Shown here: one piece after another, positions 51,815 to 61,812 of the stretch
Layout of the letters: every line of letters starts with the position of its first letter
Numbering within the stretch: the stretch's first letter is position 1
NCBI GenBank assembly: GCA_947450025.1
Contig: CANFTW010000002.1
Coordinates: forward strand, 62,001-126,000
DNA: 64,000 bases
Direction: 5' to 3'
DNA from: Bacteroidota bacterium
GTDB lineage: Bacteria; Bacteroidota; Bacteroidia; B-17B0; Aurantibacillaceae
Program-made: the position numbers and the translations under genes
The notes under the pieces: model-generated
Database searches by the model: none
What the model saw: only the letters and a program-made list of their open reading frames with translations
Told to the model about the DNA's origin: nothing

Positions 51815-52539
51815 TTTTTTACCGCAACAATATGAAAACCAAAACTTAATAACTCCTTAGATCCTCGATCCTTTAATGATGCTTTTTTATAAAAAGCTAA
51901 TAAAATACGTTGTGCTATTTTTTCTTTTAATCCCATTTTTATACTAGAATATTTTTCGGAAACCTGAGATGAATACAATAATTCTTGCGCCAAATATTCG
52001 TAATAATTTCCGTTTTCCTGCATTTCTATGATTTCAAAATTAAAATCAGTCAACCATTTTTTATAGAAATATGAATTAAATCCTGAATAAAAATGATATG
52101 GCGCAAAATGAGTTAAAGAGCAAAAAGGAGCAGATAATATTAACTTTCCGCCAAGTTTAAGTATTCTTGAAAACTCCTTTAAAGCTTCAATAGGATGGGG
52201 AATATGTTCAAAAACTTCAGAACATAATATATTATCAAAACTCATATCCTTAACTGGAATGGAAGCGATATCAGACACTAAATCTAGTTTAGAGTTATCC
52301 CAGGAACTCGTTTGAATGCCTATACCATCACCTTTTCCATCGTATTGAGCAAAATCTTGACTAACATATTTTAAATGTTCGCAAAATGGCTTATACTTTA
52401 ACTCTCCTGCTCCAGCATCTAAAATAGATTGATTAGATGGGATTTGAGAGATTTTTTCTTTTAGCCAATTTTCTCGATTACTTTTGTTATGTAGGCCAAT
52501 TTCTGAATAATCTCCAAATACTAAAAATTTTAATTTCAT
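51811..52539 (-). CDS. Class I SAM-dependent methyltransferase
   Basis: A 242-residue enzyme with SILDAGAGELKYKPFCEHL as motif I, FDNILCSEVFEHIPHPIEAL and LGGKLILSAPFCSLTHFAPY. Related to UbiE/Methyltransf_11 proteins common in polysaccharide loci. Substrate unknown, probably a glycan hydroxyl or carboxyl. Starts 4 bases after the upstream GT2 gene. Confidence 0.83.
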   Translation of the reverse strand: MKLKFLVFGDYSEIGLHNKSNRENWLKEKISQIPSNQSILDAGAGELKYKPFCEHLKYVSQDFAQYDGKGDGIGIQTSSWDNSKLDLVSDIASIPVKDMSFDNILCSEVFEHIPHPIEALKEFSRILKLGGKLILSAPFCSLTHFAPYHFYSGFNSYFYKKWLTDFNFEIIEMQENGNYYEYLAQELLYSSQVSEKYSSIKMGLKEKIAQRILLAFYKKASLKDRGSKELLSFGFHIVAVKK

Positions 52540-52543
52540 ATAT

Positions 52544-53443
52544 TTATTTTATAATTTTTTTCCTTATAAATCTTAAATAATGAAAAACATAAAAACCAAA
52601 ATTAATATGTTTGATGATGTTTTTTTTCAATCTCTTGTAATTATCAAAATCATTATTTTTAATATATATGGCAATAATCCATGCATAATATTTTTTGAAT
52701 TTATTTATTTTAAAGCTATTTGATATAATTTTATTTGAATTTGAATTTGAAAAAATTATTTCAAAAGAATTTATATAATTTAAAAAAACCGGAATAGATC
52801 CAGAGGAAGCTGACTCTCTCGTTCTGTCATAAACGGTTGTATGTATAGGATTTTCAAAAATCGGATACTCAATTAAAATCCTTACCCACAATTCATAATC
52901 TTCTGCATATCTTAAAGATTCATTAAATAGATAATGATTAAATATTACTTTATTAATGCAAACATTCACTGGTAATAATAAATGATGTAAAATATAAATT
53001 ACCGCATGCTCATTTCCTAATTTAGTATAGTTTTGTGGGATTAAACCTTTACCGATTTCTTCGAAATAACTAAATGTACGATATAACCCAAGTGCTGAAT
53101 TGTTAGATTGGATTAGTTTATATAATTCATTTAAATGATTATCTAAGTAATAATCATCATCATCTAAAAAACAAACATATTCTCCATTTGAGTTTCGAAT
53201 TCCTTCATTTCTGGCTGATGATGGTCCACCATTTAACTTATCTATAAAGAGAAGCTTTTCATTGTTAAAAAATTGTTTTTTAATTTCAGTATATTCAAAA
53301 CTGCCTTCTGAAGACCCATCATTAACAACAATTACTTCAAAATTCTGATAAGTTTGATTTAATACACTCTCAATAGAACGAACAAGTAAATTTGGTCTAT
53401 TATAAGTAGGTATAATAATTGAAAAAGCAATCTTTTTTTGCAT
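52544..53443 (-). CDS. Glycosyltransferase family 2
   Basis: A 299-residue GT-A enzyme. FSIIIPTYNRPNLLVRSIES, VIVVNDGSSEGS, LNGGPSSARNEGIRNSNGEY and CFLDDDDYYLDN give the nucleotide and metal-binding (DxD) sites. The C-terminal 100 residues are basic and may bind the membrane. Strongly AT-rich coding sequence, as in its GT2 neighbour. Linkage unknown. Confidence 0.9.
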   Translation of the reverse strand: MQKKIAFSIIIPTYNRPNLLVRSIESVLNQTYQNFEVIVVNDGSSEGSFEYTEIKKQFFNNEKLLFIDKLNGGPSSARNEGIRNSNGEYVCFLDDDDYYLDNHLNELYKLIQSNNSALGLYRTFSYFEEIGKGLIPQNYTKLGNEHAVIYILHHLLLPVNVCINKVIFNHYLFNESLRYAEDYELWVRILIEYPIFENPIHTTVYDRTRESASSGSIPVFLNYINSFEIIFSNSNSNKIISNSFKINKFKKYYAWIIAIYIKNNDFDNYKRLKKNIIKHINFGFYVFHYLRFIRKKIIK

Positions 53444-53450
53444 TATAAAT

Positions 53451-54479
53451 TTAAATTAATTTTAATATAAATACAGGGATATACTTAATTCTAAATTTAA
53501 TAACATTTAATTTTTTCAATTCAGCTTCGCTTAAATATTTTACATTTAAATAATTTAAAATGATTTTTATTTTTTTAAACTCTCTTCTGCCATAAAAAAC
53601 AATAACTCCCATTAATAATTCATGTGCAGACATCTTCTCTAAAAATTCAATAGAGTAATTATTAAAGTCTATGTCGAAAATATGATCTCCAAATGAATTT
53701 TTAATGCCTCTTTTTTTTGATAAAATACTTATAAGTAATAAACATTTATCTTCAGTAAATTTAAAAGATTGCGACATAGTTTTTGACATTTTATGTTCTC
53801 TAAAATTAACTAGTACATCCTCCCTAAATGAAATGTGCTGATGGCCATGTAAAAACAAATATTTTACCCACCACTCCAAATCCATACAATAATGGAGGTT
53901 ATTATTTAAAGGACCTAATTCTTTGATAATATCCATTTTGAAAAAAGTGGCTGGCTGATTGATTCTTGGGACAAAAGCCTTTTCATTTTGATAATCAAAA
54001 TAGGTAGATGGTGCGCTTATATAAGGGTCTCCATTTCCATAATGATAAGTCTTTCCGCAAACTACGGATATTTTTGTATTCTTAAATTGTTCTGCAACTA
54101 TAAATAAAGCTCTCGGCGATAAAAAATCATCAGAATTTAACCAATTAAAAATATCCCCAGTAGCCATAATAATCCCTTTATTTATAGCGTCACTTTGACC
54201 ATTATCTTTTTCGCTAATCCAATACGTCAAATGTTTCTCATATTTTTTAATGATATTAATTGAATTATCCGAGCTGCCTCCATCTATGATAATATATTCT
54301 AAATTAGGGTAATTTTGGTTTAGAACAGACAAAATAGTTTCTTCCAAAAATATTCCCTGATTAAAGCTTGGTGTGACTATTGTGATTTTTGGAAATAAAA
54401 TATCTTCTCTAATTTTAGGAATCATTAGTTCAATCCAAGGCCAGTTTTTATTTTCAAAGTTCTTATCTAAATATTGCAT
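53451..54479 (-). CDS. Glycosyltransferase family 2
   Basis: A 342-residue GT-A enzyme with ITIVTPSFNQGIFLEETILS, YIIIDGGSSDNSINIIKKYE, WISEKDNGQSDAINKGIIMA and the metal motif FNWLNSDDFLSP. This is the WcaA-like subtype in which the aspartates are NSDD. It abuts the preceding methyltransferase gene with no gap. Donor unknown. Confidence 0.9.
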   Translation of the reverse strand: MQYLDKNFENKNWPWIELMIPKIREDILFPKITIVTPSFNQGIFLEETILSVLNQNYPNLEYIIIDGGSSDNSINIIKKYEKHLTYWISEKDNGQSDAINKGIIMATGDIFNWLNSDDFLSPRALFIVAEQFKNTKISVVCGKTYHYGNGDPYISAPSTYFDYQNEKAFVPRINQPATFFKMDIIKELGPLNNNLHYCMDLEWWVKYLFLHGHQHISFREDVLVNFREHKMSKTMSQSFKFTEDKCLLLISILSKKRGIKNSFGDHIFDIDFNNYSIEFLEKMSAHELLMGVIVFYGRREFKKIKIILNYLNVKYLSEAELKKLNVIKFRIKYIPVFILKLI

Positions 54480-55259
54480 TTAATTTTTAATACCGAAATA
54501 TACTTTCCTGTAATTTGTTGCAAGTGGATTTGATGATAATATTGGCGGAAATAGCACATGCTTATTAACAAGATTTTGAGAAAAGAAATTTTCATCAATA
54601 ACTGTAACATTAAATCCTACATTTTTCATAAATTCTTTAAAGTCGTTCCCATATATTCTAAGGTGATCCCATTGACCATAATGTTTAATACGTTCTTCGG
54701 GACTAACAAAAGTATTATCTTGAAATGTCTTATCCAATCCATCCTTTTGAGGAATTGTGAAAATACATATACCTCCTGATTTCAATACTCGAAATGATTC
54801 TGTTAAAGCTTCGAGGTGATTAGGCACATGCTCCAAAACATCTAAGGCTAATAAAACATCTATTGAATTATCCTGCAAAACAGACATCATAGAAATATCA
54901 ATGTTTAGACTTATGCTATCATAACTATAGCCTTCTGCCATAAAATCAGCGGTCAAATATTTTTTAGATTTAACTTCGAAAAAATTTCTCAAACACAAGT
55001 CTGGAGCGAAATGTAAAATAGTTCTATTTTCAATTATTTTTTTATAATTAAAGTCATCTGTGTGTTGAAATGCGGCCATTAATAGTCTATGTCGAATTTG
55101 TGAACCACAATTTTGACATATTACAAACTCATGCCACGCATCACTACCAAATCGTAAAGTTTTATTATGACAAATATTACATTTAACACCAAAACCAATT
55201 TGAGTTAAAATTTTTTTTATACTTCGATATATCTTATTTTTAATTCTATTTAATACCAT
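54480..55259 (-). CDS. Methyltransferase with N-terminal zinc-ribbon-like motif
   Basis: A 259-residue protein. Residues about 22-50 have CNICHNKTLRFGS and CQNCGSQIRHR, four cysteines in two CxxC pairs that suggest a zinc ribbon. The rest is a class I methyltransferase: HFAPDLCLRNFFEVKSKKYL, LLALDVLEHVPNHLEALTES and SGGICIFTIPQKDG. The usual glycine-rich motif I is weak (ILHFAPD in its place). Such proteins occur in polysaccharide and secondary-metabolite loci; substrate unknown. Confidence 0.75.
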   Translation of the reverse strand: MVLNRIKNKIYRSIKKILTQIGFGVKCNICHNKTLRFGSDAWHEFVICQNCGSQIRHRLLMAAFQHTDDFNYKKIIENRTILHFAPDLCLRNFFEVKSKKYLTADFMAEGYSYDSISLNIDISMMSVLQDNSIDVLLALDVLEHVPNHLEALTESFRVLKSGGICIFTIPQKDGLDKTFQDNTFVSPEERIKHYGQWDHLRIYGNDFKEFMKNVGFNVTVIDENFFSQNLVNKHVLFPPILSSNPLATNYRKVYFGIKN

Positions 55260-55279
55260 ATTTTAAATTTATACTATAA

Positions 55280-56188
55280 TTATACTAAATTAATTAGTTC
55301 GTTCTCTATTAACCAATTAGCATATTTCTTTACCCCTTCATTGATTGATGTCATAGGGCTAAAATTAAAGTCTTTAAGTAAACTAATATCTGCTCTCCAA
55401 TTTTTTGGGTCACCAGATTTTTCAGCTCCACTAAAAATCAATTTTTGATTAATGGATAATTGATTTAAAAACTCATTAGCAACTTTAAAAATACTTGTTT
55501 CATCACCCGAAGCTATATTAATAGCCTCGCCCTTAAATTCTGCCTTAGCCATAATACAATCAACCGCACTAACTAAATCGGAGATATAAATAAAATCGCG
55601 ACTCTCCTGCCCTGTACCAAATAAATTAATGGATGTGTTTAATCGTGTTTTTTGAAAAATATCCCAAAATAATTGTTTTCTTAATCCAGGACCATAAGCA
55701 GAGAACACTCGTAAACTACACGTTTTTAAATTAAAAAAACGATGGTATTCTAGTAATAATTTTTCACTCAACATTTTATGGTATCCATATGGAGATAACG
55801 GCCGCAACTCTGAATTTTCTTTAATTGGCAATTGAATTGGATTTCCATAAACAGCCGCACTTGAAAAATTAATGAATTTACAGCTAATACAATGAGATTT
55901 AATAGCTGCTAAAATATTGATTACTAAAGAAACATTCAATTCAAAATCTTTTTCAGGAAATTCATAGGAATAACTGACATTGGCAGAACCTGCAGCATTT
56001 ATACAATAATCCACCTGTCCATTTTCAAATAACTTCGTAAAGTTATTTTCAAGGCTATTTATTGAAAAATAATTTTCTTCATTGCTATCAATAATATCAC
56101 AACCAATAACATGATGACCTTGTGATTTAAAATAGTTACTGCAATGAGAACCAATAAAACCTTTAATACCAATAATAACTATGTTCAT
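55280..56188 (-). CDS. NAD-dependent epimerase/dehydratase (extended SDR)
   Basis: A 302-residue enzyme. The NAD-binding loop is IGIKGFIGSHCSNYF, with GSANVSYSYEFPEKDFELN, the serine of FSSAAVYG and the catalytic Y-x-x-x-K in SPYGYHKMLSEK. The C-terminal half binds a nucleotide sugar (RDFIYISDLVSAV). It could be a 4-epimerase, 4-reductase or dehydratase on a UDP-, dTDP- or GDP-sugar; sequence alone does not decide. Confidence 0.82.
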   Translation of the reverse strand: MNIVIIGIKGFIGSHCSNYFKSQGHHVIGCDIIDSNEENYFSINSLENNFTKLFENGQVDYCINAAGSANVSYSYEFPEKDFELNVSLVINILAAIKSHCISCKFINFSSAAVYGNPIQLPIKENSELRPLSPYGYHKMLSEKLLLEYHRFFNLKTCSLRVFSAYGPGLRKQLFWDIFQKTRLNTSINLFGTGQESRDFIYISDLVSAVDCIMAKAEFKGEAINIASGDETSIFKVANEFLNQLSINQKLIFSGAEKSGDPKNWRADISLLKDFNFSPMTSINEGVKKYANWLIENELINLV

Positions 56189-56197
56189 CTGTTTAAT

Positions 56198-57331
56198 TTA
56201 TGACAACAACTCCATAAAACTTTCAGCAAATAATTTAACGTTTACTGTATAATCATTTTTTTGCTTCATCAATTCAGGCAGTTCATGTAATTCTAATATA
56301 ATTTTTGCCAAAGCAATCTCATCATTCGGTGAAAAAAATCGACAGTTATTGTTCAACTGTTCCCTATGCACATCAATATCTGAAGCAATCACAAATTGGT
56401 TCATTGCTTTAGCATCTTCTACAACGGTGCTCCAACCTTCAAACAAAGAAGGTTGTATGACGGCCTTAGCATGATGCATTAATTGTAATTGTTCTGCTCT
56501 ATCAATAAATCCTAAAAACAAAATATTTTTTGTTAAATTGTTTTCGGTAACAAAATTTTTTAAATCATTAAAATATGTCGGATTTCGGTAATCATACTCT
56601 TTTCCTGTAAACACCACTAAAGGTTCCTTCCCTTGATCTTTTAACATTTTAACTGCCTTAATCACTATCAAATGATTCTTATGTTTCCAAAATTGGTTCG
56701 GTGCAAAAAAATACTCTTGAAAAATTTTAAACTTATTTTTTAATGCATCAATGTTAAGATGTGAATAGGAAGGATGAGTAACAGCAAAATTGATGATTTT
56801 AGTCGGACAAACTGCATTTGGAAATATGGTATAAAAATCTTGCTGCACTGACTTACTGCTTAATACTAAAACTCCATTTTGATTAGCAATTTCATTTTGA
56901 TAATGTTCACGATGTTCAATTTCTGCTTTTGTAAAAAATTCTGGGTAGAAAAAATCTTGAAAATCCGGCACCCAAAATACTTTTTTAGAAATATTTATAA
57001 ATTTATCCTGAAAATTAAATGGAAAAATAATGTCAATAACACTTGAATCAAACTGTTTATTTATTAACTTATTAAAAAGATTTGGTGAAATTTTTTTTAA
57101 CACTCTTTCAGGTAAAGTATAAGGAATATACAAGTTTAAAAATGACAAATAAGGATAGCCTGTGTTTTTTACAATATCAAAGTCCTTAACTTCCCATGAA
57201 AAAATGATTACTTGAGGTTTATCTTTATCGTCAAGGGTTAAAAAAGAACTCACCAAACTAAGCAAATAGTACATACCACCGACCCAATTACTGTCATTTG
57301 TAAATATAATCCCTACTTTTTTTCTTTTCAT
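56198..57331 (-). CDS. Glycosyltransferase, GT4-like
   Basis: A 377-residue GT-B enzyme. The N-terminal GIIFTNDSNWVGGMYYLLSL has the acceptor glycine loop. FAPNQFWKHKNHLIVIKAVK starts the donor domain, and AVIQPSLFEGWSTVVEDAKA is the GT4-type nucleotide-sugar loop, with NQFVIASDIDVHREQL after it. This subtype is frequent in exopolysaccharide loci. A gap of 35 bases follows before the acyltransferase gene upstream of it. Confidence 0.83.
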   Translation of the reverse strand: MKRKKVGIIFTNDSNWVGGMYYLLSLVSSFLTLDDKDKPQVIIFSWEVKDFDIVKNTGYPYLSFLNLYIPYTLPERVLKKISPNLFNKLINKQFDSSVIDIIFPFNFQDKFINISKKVFWVPDFQDFFYPEFFTKAEIEHREHYQNEIANQNGVLVLSSKSVQQDFYTIFPNAVCPTKIINFAVTHPSYSHLNIDALKNKFKIFQEYFFAPNQFWKHKNHLIVIKAVKMLKDQGKEPLVVFTGKEYDYRNPTYFNDLKNFVTENNLTKNILFLGFIDRAEQLQLMHHAKAVIQPSLFEGWSTVVEDAKAMNQFVIASDIDVHREQLNNNCRFFSPNDEIALAKIILELHELPELMKQKNDYTVNVKLFAESFMELLS

Positions 57332-57366
57332 TATTTTACATGGTTACTAACACTTCTATAGTAACT

Positions 57367-57993
57367 TTAAGGTACTATTTTTTTAACAACTGCAGCAGGA
57401 TTACCAGCTACTATGCTCCAGGCAGGCACGTCCTTAATAACAACGCTACCTGCTGCCACTACAGCGCCTTCTCCAATAGTAACGCCCTTCATAATAATGA
57501 CATTAAAGCCAATCCAAACTTTAGAATAAATAGTAATTGGTTTAGATATTACATTACTCCAATCTTTATTCATCACATTATTACCATTGTATTTTATATA
57601 ATCGGCATAACATTGATGATTATCATTTTTTCTATTTTCCCAATAAATACTGTGAGAATTATGATCATATATAGTAATTCCCCAAGCCATTGTAACATCA
57701 TCATGAATCACCACTTTTGTTCTAGAAATAATTGTAACTCCTCCCAAATGAACATTATTGCCAATTATCACCTCTCCTTTTTCAGTTTCAAAAATAAAGT
57801 TAGCATTAATTAAGCCTTTATTTCCAATCGTTAAATAAACTCTTTCTTCTATTTTATGGGGCAAATCAAATCTAATATTAGATGGTCTGAGGATAAATGT
57901 GCTTCGATCAATTCTGTGATATTGAATGAATTTTTCAAATGAAGAAATTAATGGTTTTTTTTTTCGAAAAAAATTCAAAAAATTTTTTATCAT
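57367..57993 (-). CDS. Hexapeptide-repeat O-acyltransferase (LbetaH)
   Basis: I start at the ATG at 57993, which forms an ATGA overlap with the upstream stop codon; an ATG at 58005 is an alternative with four more codons. The 208-residue protein has left-handed beta-helix turns from about residue 60 ([28 protein letters not shown]), a long loop with the catalytic-type histidine ([13 protein letters not shown]) and the end [20 protein letters not shown] with GNPAAVV. It probably O-acetylates a sugar from acetyl-CoA. Soluble. Confidence 0.87.
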   Translation of the reverse strand: MIKNFLNFFRKKKPLISSFEKFIQYHRIDRSTFILRPSNIRFDLPHKIEERVYLTIGNKGLINANFIFETEKGEVIIGNNVHLGGVTIISRTKVVIHDDVTMAWGITIYDHNSHSIYWENRKNDNHQCYADYIKYNGNNVMNKDWSNVISKPITIYSKVWIGFNVIIMKGVTIGEGAVVAAGSVVIKDVPAWSIVAGNPAAVVKKIVP

Positions 57994-59153
57994 TTTAAAA
58001 AACATCTTTTTATAACCCTTAAGAAATTCATTGATAATATTACAAACTTATTTCGTTTAAATTTTCGCTTAATATGAAATAACGAAAATAGATGATTTTT
58101 TTTTAAAACACTATAGTCCTTATATAAGTCGAAATATTTTTTCGCTTGTGTTACAATATTAAATTCATTTTCAACTTTTCTTATTGAATTTAGGCTGCAA
58201 CTAAATAATAAATCTCTATTTTTATTAAATAATTGCAATTTTTCTGAAATTCCATTTATATCACTAAGATTAATTACGAAACCAATATCGCTAGTTATTA
58301 CAGATTTTATACCTTCACTAAAATTATAAACAATAGGCACGCAACCTACACTCATAGCTTCCAATAAAGACACTGGCAGACCATCATGACTGGATGGTAA
58401 TATGTAAATATCTTGGTTTTTCAGGATTTCAATAACATCTTCGTTATTTTTTGCACTAATAATATGAAAATTTCTTCTAGACTTTACTTCGTTTGTAAAA
58501 TTATCTTTTTCTTCGCCATCGCCCAAAATTGTCCAATCTACTTCTACTCCATCTTTAATTAATAAATCGTCTATTTTTGGCAAGTCATATATGCCTTTAG
58601 TTTTAACATGGCGCGCAAGAAAGACTAACCTTAATTTTTGTGACATATTTTGTTGTCTATTATATTCTTGGAGTTGAACTCCATGTGGAATAAAATAAAC
58701 ATCATTAACTCTCTCAGGAAGCAGTTTTTTTATAATTTCAAATATTTCTATGTTGTGAGCAATGTAAACATCAATTATATGACTATATTTTTGAGTTAAA
58801 TAAAGAAATCCTTTATCATGACATATGAAAAAAACGGTCTTTTTTGGCTTCGGAAAATAATCTAATGAAATTAGTTCTTCAGGTAAATTTGTAACAACAG
58901 CTCCTTTTCGATTAGAGATATGAATATTTAACCTTTCAGCCAATTGACTTTCTGATTCATTTGAAAATTGAAAAATGATATCATTTTTTTCAAGTTTATT
59001 GCTCTCTAACCTCTTAGCTATCCAATTAAGCGGATCTAAATAGATGCATTTTATATCAAAAAAATCATCTGGTCTATTAGCTAAGATGTTGCGATGAAAA
59101 CTAGCGCCACCACCCATTAAGTTTTGACTAATTACAACTAATTCTGGTTTCAT
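57990..59153 (-). CDS. Glycosyltransferase family 4
   Basis: A 387-residue GT-B enzyme. [20 protein letters not shown] forms the N-terminal loop; [20 protein letters not shown] starts the donor domain and [20 protein letters not shown] is the GT4 loop. The C terminus is very basic ([12 protein letters not shown] and VIKRCFLK), suggesting contact with the membrane. ATGA overlap with the downstream acyltransferase gene. Linkage unknown. Confidence 0.88.
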   Translation of the reverse strand: MKPELVVISQNLMGGGASFHRNILANRPDDFFDIKCIYLDPLNWIAKRLESNKLEKNDIIFQFSNESESQLAERLNIHISNRKGAVVTNLPEELISLDYFPKPKKTVFFICHDKGFLYLTQKYSHIIDVYIAHNIEIFEIIKKLLPERVNDVYFIPHGVQLQEYNRQQNMSQKLRLVFLARHVKTKGIYDLPKIDDLLIKDGVEVDWTILGDGEEKDNFTNEVKSRRNFHIISAKNNEDVIEILKNQDIYILPSSHDGLPVSLLEAMSVGCVPIVYNFSEGIKSVITSDIGFVINLSDINGISEKLQLFNKNRDLLFSCSLNSIRKVENEFNIVTQAKKYFDLYKDYSVLKKNHLFSLFHIKRKFKRNKFVILSMNFLRVIKRCFLK

Positions 59154-59162
59154 CTACAAATA

Positions 59163-59960
59163 CTATCTTTTTATTATTACCCCTTGACCTGTAGGTAAAG
59201 ATAATATAGTTTGACCTTTTAACAGAGCAAATAGATCAAATGCCTTTTTTTGTTCTTTATGCATAGGGAAACCGTAATCATCTAATATCACCACTCCTCC
59301 AACTACAACTTTATCCCAAAAATAATTAGCCGCAGCAATTTCAGGTTCAACACAATTCATATCAATTGAAAGATAACAGATTTTTTCTGACTGACATTGT
59401 TGTAATGTATCAGGAACTATGCCTTTAACAATCTTAACTTTAAATAACTCAAAAGTTTTTACAACTTGATCGTATACATCATTATAATGTGTTAAATATA
59501 TATCAATACCAGCTTTTTTTTCATCCTCATTTATCATGCTTGGAACCAGTCCCTCATATGTATCAAACAGATAGAATGTCTTTCCTGTAGTCTGAAAATC
59601 AATATAATCAATTAAAGCTCTTGAATAAGCACCTGTATTTACTCCACACTCGACGAAATCACCTTCTAACTCTTTCACCATTTCAGCAAACCAGCAAACG
59701 ATATAAACTCGCCATTGTAATGTAAATCCCTCCCAAGGTTTTGTGTTTTTCGCTAATTCATAAGCTCTTGCAAACCTAGCCTCCTCAATAAAATCACAAT
59801 TATTACTAGTGACTAAACTATCAGTATTATATGTTATTGGGCCAATAAAATGATTAAATTTTGAAATTTTCTTTAATGCCTGTTCATATTCATTAATCCT
59901 TCTATGATTAGATATAAACCATTTTATTTTTTTTAATTGTCTTTTAATTTTCAGTATCAT
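59163..59960 (-). CDS. TylF/MycF-family O-methyltransferase
   Basis: A 265-residue enzyme. The SAM motif is FVECGVNTGAYSRALIDYI; YLFDTYEGLVPSMINEDEK, LSIDMNCVEPEIAAANYFW and GGVVILDDYGFPMHKEQKKA (metal-binding D) fit the macrocin O-methyltransferase family. TylF/MycF methylate sugar hydroxyls in macrolides; homologs in surface-glycan loci probably methylate glycan sugars. Its ATG overlaps the preceding TAA by one base (TAATG). Confidence 0.87.
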   Translation of the reverse strand: MILKIKRQLKKIKWFISNHRRINEYEQALKKISKFNHFIGPITYNTDSLVTSNNCDFIEEARFARAYELAKNTKPWEGFTLQWRVYIVCWFAEMVKELEGDFVECGVNTGAYSRALIDYIDFQTTGKTFYLFDTYEGLVPSMINEDEKKAGIDIYLTHYNDVYDQVVKTFELFKVKIVKGIVPDTLQQCQSEKICYLSIDMNCVEPEIAAANYFWDKVVVGGVVILDDYGFPMHKEQKKAFDLFALLKGQTILSLPTGQGVIIKR

Positions 59961-60556
59961 TACAGTAATGCGTTTTTTATAAATTTTGCTGGATTACCAG
60001 CCACTATTGTATAAGGATCAACATCTTTAGTTACCACGCTTCCTGCTGCAATTATTGCACCTTCTCCTATAGTTACTCCTTTTAATATAATGCATTTAGC
60101 CCCCAACCAAGCGCCAGCACAAATTTTTATCGGTTTTTTTTCTACCAAATCCCATTGTTGAATTCCTTTTGTTTTCCAATCATTACAATCTTTCTTTCTT
60201 ACAATTCTACTTAAATTATGATTATCTGAGTCTTGAATTAAACAATCTGAAGAAATCAATACATCATCTTCAATTATTATTTCAACTACAGAAAAAATAG
60301 TTGAATTTCCAATAAAAACATTACTGCCAATTTTGATATTGGCAAATGCAGTTTCAGTTGAAATATTGCCATGAATCAAACAATCATCGCCAATTATGAT
60401 TTTAGATTTCTCGGGATATTTAATTACTACATTTGCATTATTTACAGTATTCTTACCTATTGAAAGTCCTGATTTTCTATTTATCTCAATAGATTTATTC
60501 CTCCCGAAAAAATAATTAACTAAAAGTTTATAAATTTCTCTTAATAATATTTTCAT
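59960..60556 (-). CDS. Hexapeptide-repeat O-acyltransferase (LbetaH)
   Basis: A 198-residue protein with beta-helix turns ([46 protein letters not shown]), a loop with the active-site histidine ([13 protein letters not shown]) and the [20 protein letters not shown] cap, ending in [10 protein letters not shown] and GNPAKFI. It is a second acyltransferase of the locus, probably O-acetylating another position. It follows wzt with no gap. Confidence 0.87.
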   Translation of the reverse strand: MKILLREIYKLLVNYFFGRNKSIEINRKSGLSIGKNTVNNANVVIKYPEKSKIIIGDDCLIHGNISTETAFANIKIGSNVFIGNSTIFSVVEIIIEDDVLISSDCLIQDSDNHNLSRIVRKKDCNDWKTKGIQQWDLVEKKPIKICAGAWLGAKCIILKGVTIGEGAIIAAGSVVTKDVDPYTIVAGNPAKFIKNALL

Positions 60557-61810
60557 CTATTTAAGGATTTTATATTTTAAATTGAAATAGCCATAATTAA
60601 TCCCTTCGAACTTCGCCATTTCAGTCCCATTATCATTAATTTTAAATGGACATATCATTTCTTGCATGTCATATACTTGAAATGTTGCAGGATCAAATAT
60701 TGCTAATCGTAAAAAGTAATTATTAGCTGCGAAAACATTACATTCAATCTCAATTTGAACATTTTTTCTATTTTGGTTTTCTAATAATTCGATAATAGGT
60801 TTTACGAAGGTTGAAATATAATCACCAGTATTTGATTGTATAGTAAAAGAAAATGCTGCATTCTTAATAAATTTAGTATTTACTATATCAAGATTAACAA
60901 TCATCATGTCACTAGTTAAAAAATCATTTGTCTGAATATTATTCTTCTTATTCAAGAAACAACTTCTTACAAAAATTGACTTGGTCACGTCTAATGCTAA
61001 AAAAGAAGGGGCTTTTACATTTAACAATGTTGTATAACTTTCCAAAACATTAGAAATTATATCATGATTTACAACACTTCCTTTATCCATTAAAATACCT
61101 TTACTACATAAATTAGCAACGGACCCTAGCTGATGACTCACAAACAAAACGGTCCTGCCTTGCCCTGCCACATCCTTCATCTTCCCTAAACATTTTTTTT
61201 GAAATTCGGCATCACCAACTGCTAATACCTCATCCACAATTAAGATTTCAGGTTCTAAATGGGCAGCTACGGCAAAGGCTAATCGCACATACATTCCCGA
61301 TGAATAGCGTTTAACGGGTGTATCAATATAACGTTCTACTCCACTAAAGGCAACAATTTCATCAAACTTTGAACTGATTTCTTGCTTAGTCATTCCTAAG
61401 ATGGCTCCGTTTAAATAAATATTTTCTCGTCCTGTCAATTCAGGATGAAAGCCGGTGCCCACTTCCAACAAACTGGCAATTCGCCCTCTCACTTTAATAT
61501 CGCCTACGGTAGGGCCAGTCACTCTTGATAAAATTTTAAGTAAGGTTGATTTTCCGGCGCCATTTTTTCCAATAATTCCGAGTACTTCTCCCTGCTTCAC
61601 TTCAAAATTAATATCCTTAAGGGCCCACACTAAATCACTAGTTCCTTTTTGGCTTCGGTCATTGGTTTCTCCAATTTTTAAATATGGGTCTTCTTTCCCT
61701 CTAGCCTTATGCCACCATCGGTTTAAATCATGTGATATAGTTCCTGTGCCGACTTGTCCTAGTCGGTATTGCTTTCCTAAGTTTTCAACTTTTATAACCA
61801 CCTCACTCAT
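60557..61810 (-). CDS. wzt: Polysaccharide ABC exporter ATPase Wzt with C-terminal glycan-binding domain
   Basis: A 417-residue protein. The ATPase half has Walker A GKNGAGKST (81-89), signature YSSGMYVRLAFAV (169-181) and Walker B ILIVDE (189-194). Residues about 270-417 form the beta-sandwich found in Wzt proteins that recognise the modified end of the glycan before export. Base composition changes within the gene: sampled 60-base stretches of the ATPase part are 43-52% GC, those of the C-terminal part 20-30%. It pairs with wzm 2 bases upstream. Confidence 0.93.
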   Translation of the reverse strand: MSEVVIKVENLGKQYRLGQVGTGTISHDLNRWWHKARGKEDPYLKIGETNDRSQKGTSDLVWALKDINFEVKQGEVLGIIGKNGAGKSTLLKILSRVTGPTVGDIKVRGRIASLLEVGTGFHPELTGRENIYLNGAILGMTKQEISSKFDEIVAFSGVERYIDTPVKRYSSGMYVRLAFAVAAHLEPEILIVDEVLAVGDAEFQKKCLGKMKDVAGQGRTVLFVSHQLGSVANLCSKGILMDKGSVVNHDIISNVLESYTTLLNVKAPSFLALDVTKSIFVRSCFLNKKNNIQTNDFLTSDMMIVNLDIVNTKFIKNAAFSFTIQSNTGDYISTFVKPIIELLENQNRKNVQIEIECNVFAANNYFLRLAIFDPATFQVYDMQEMICPFKINDNGTEMAKFEGINYGYFNLKYKILK

Positions 61811-61812
61811 AT

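Noticed and set aside
57340-57813. A 157-codon open frame on the plus strand
   Set aside because: It is antisense to the hexapeptide acyltransferase gene, whose repeat motifs are unmistakable; the plus-strand protein is His/Asn/Ile-rich without any domain.
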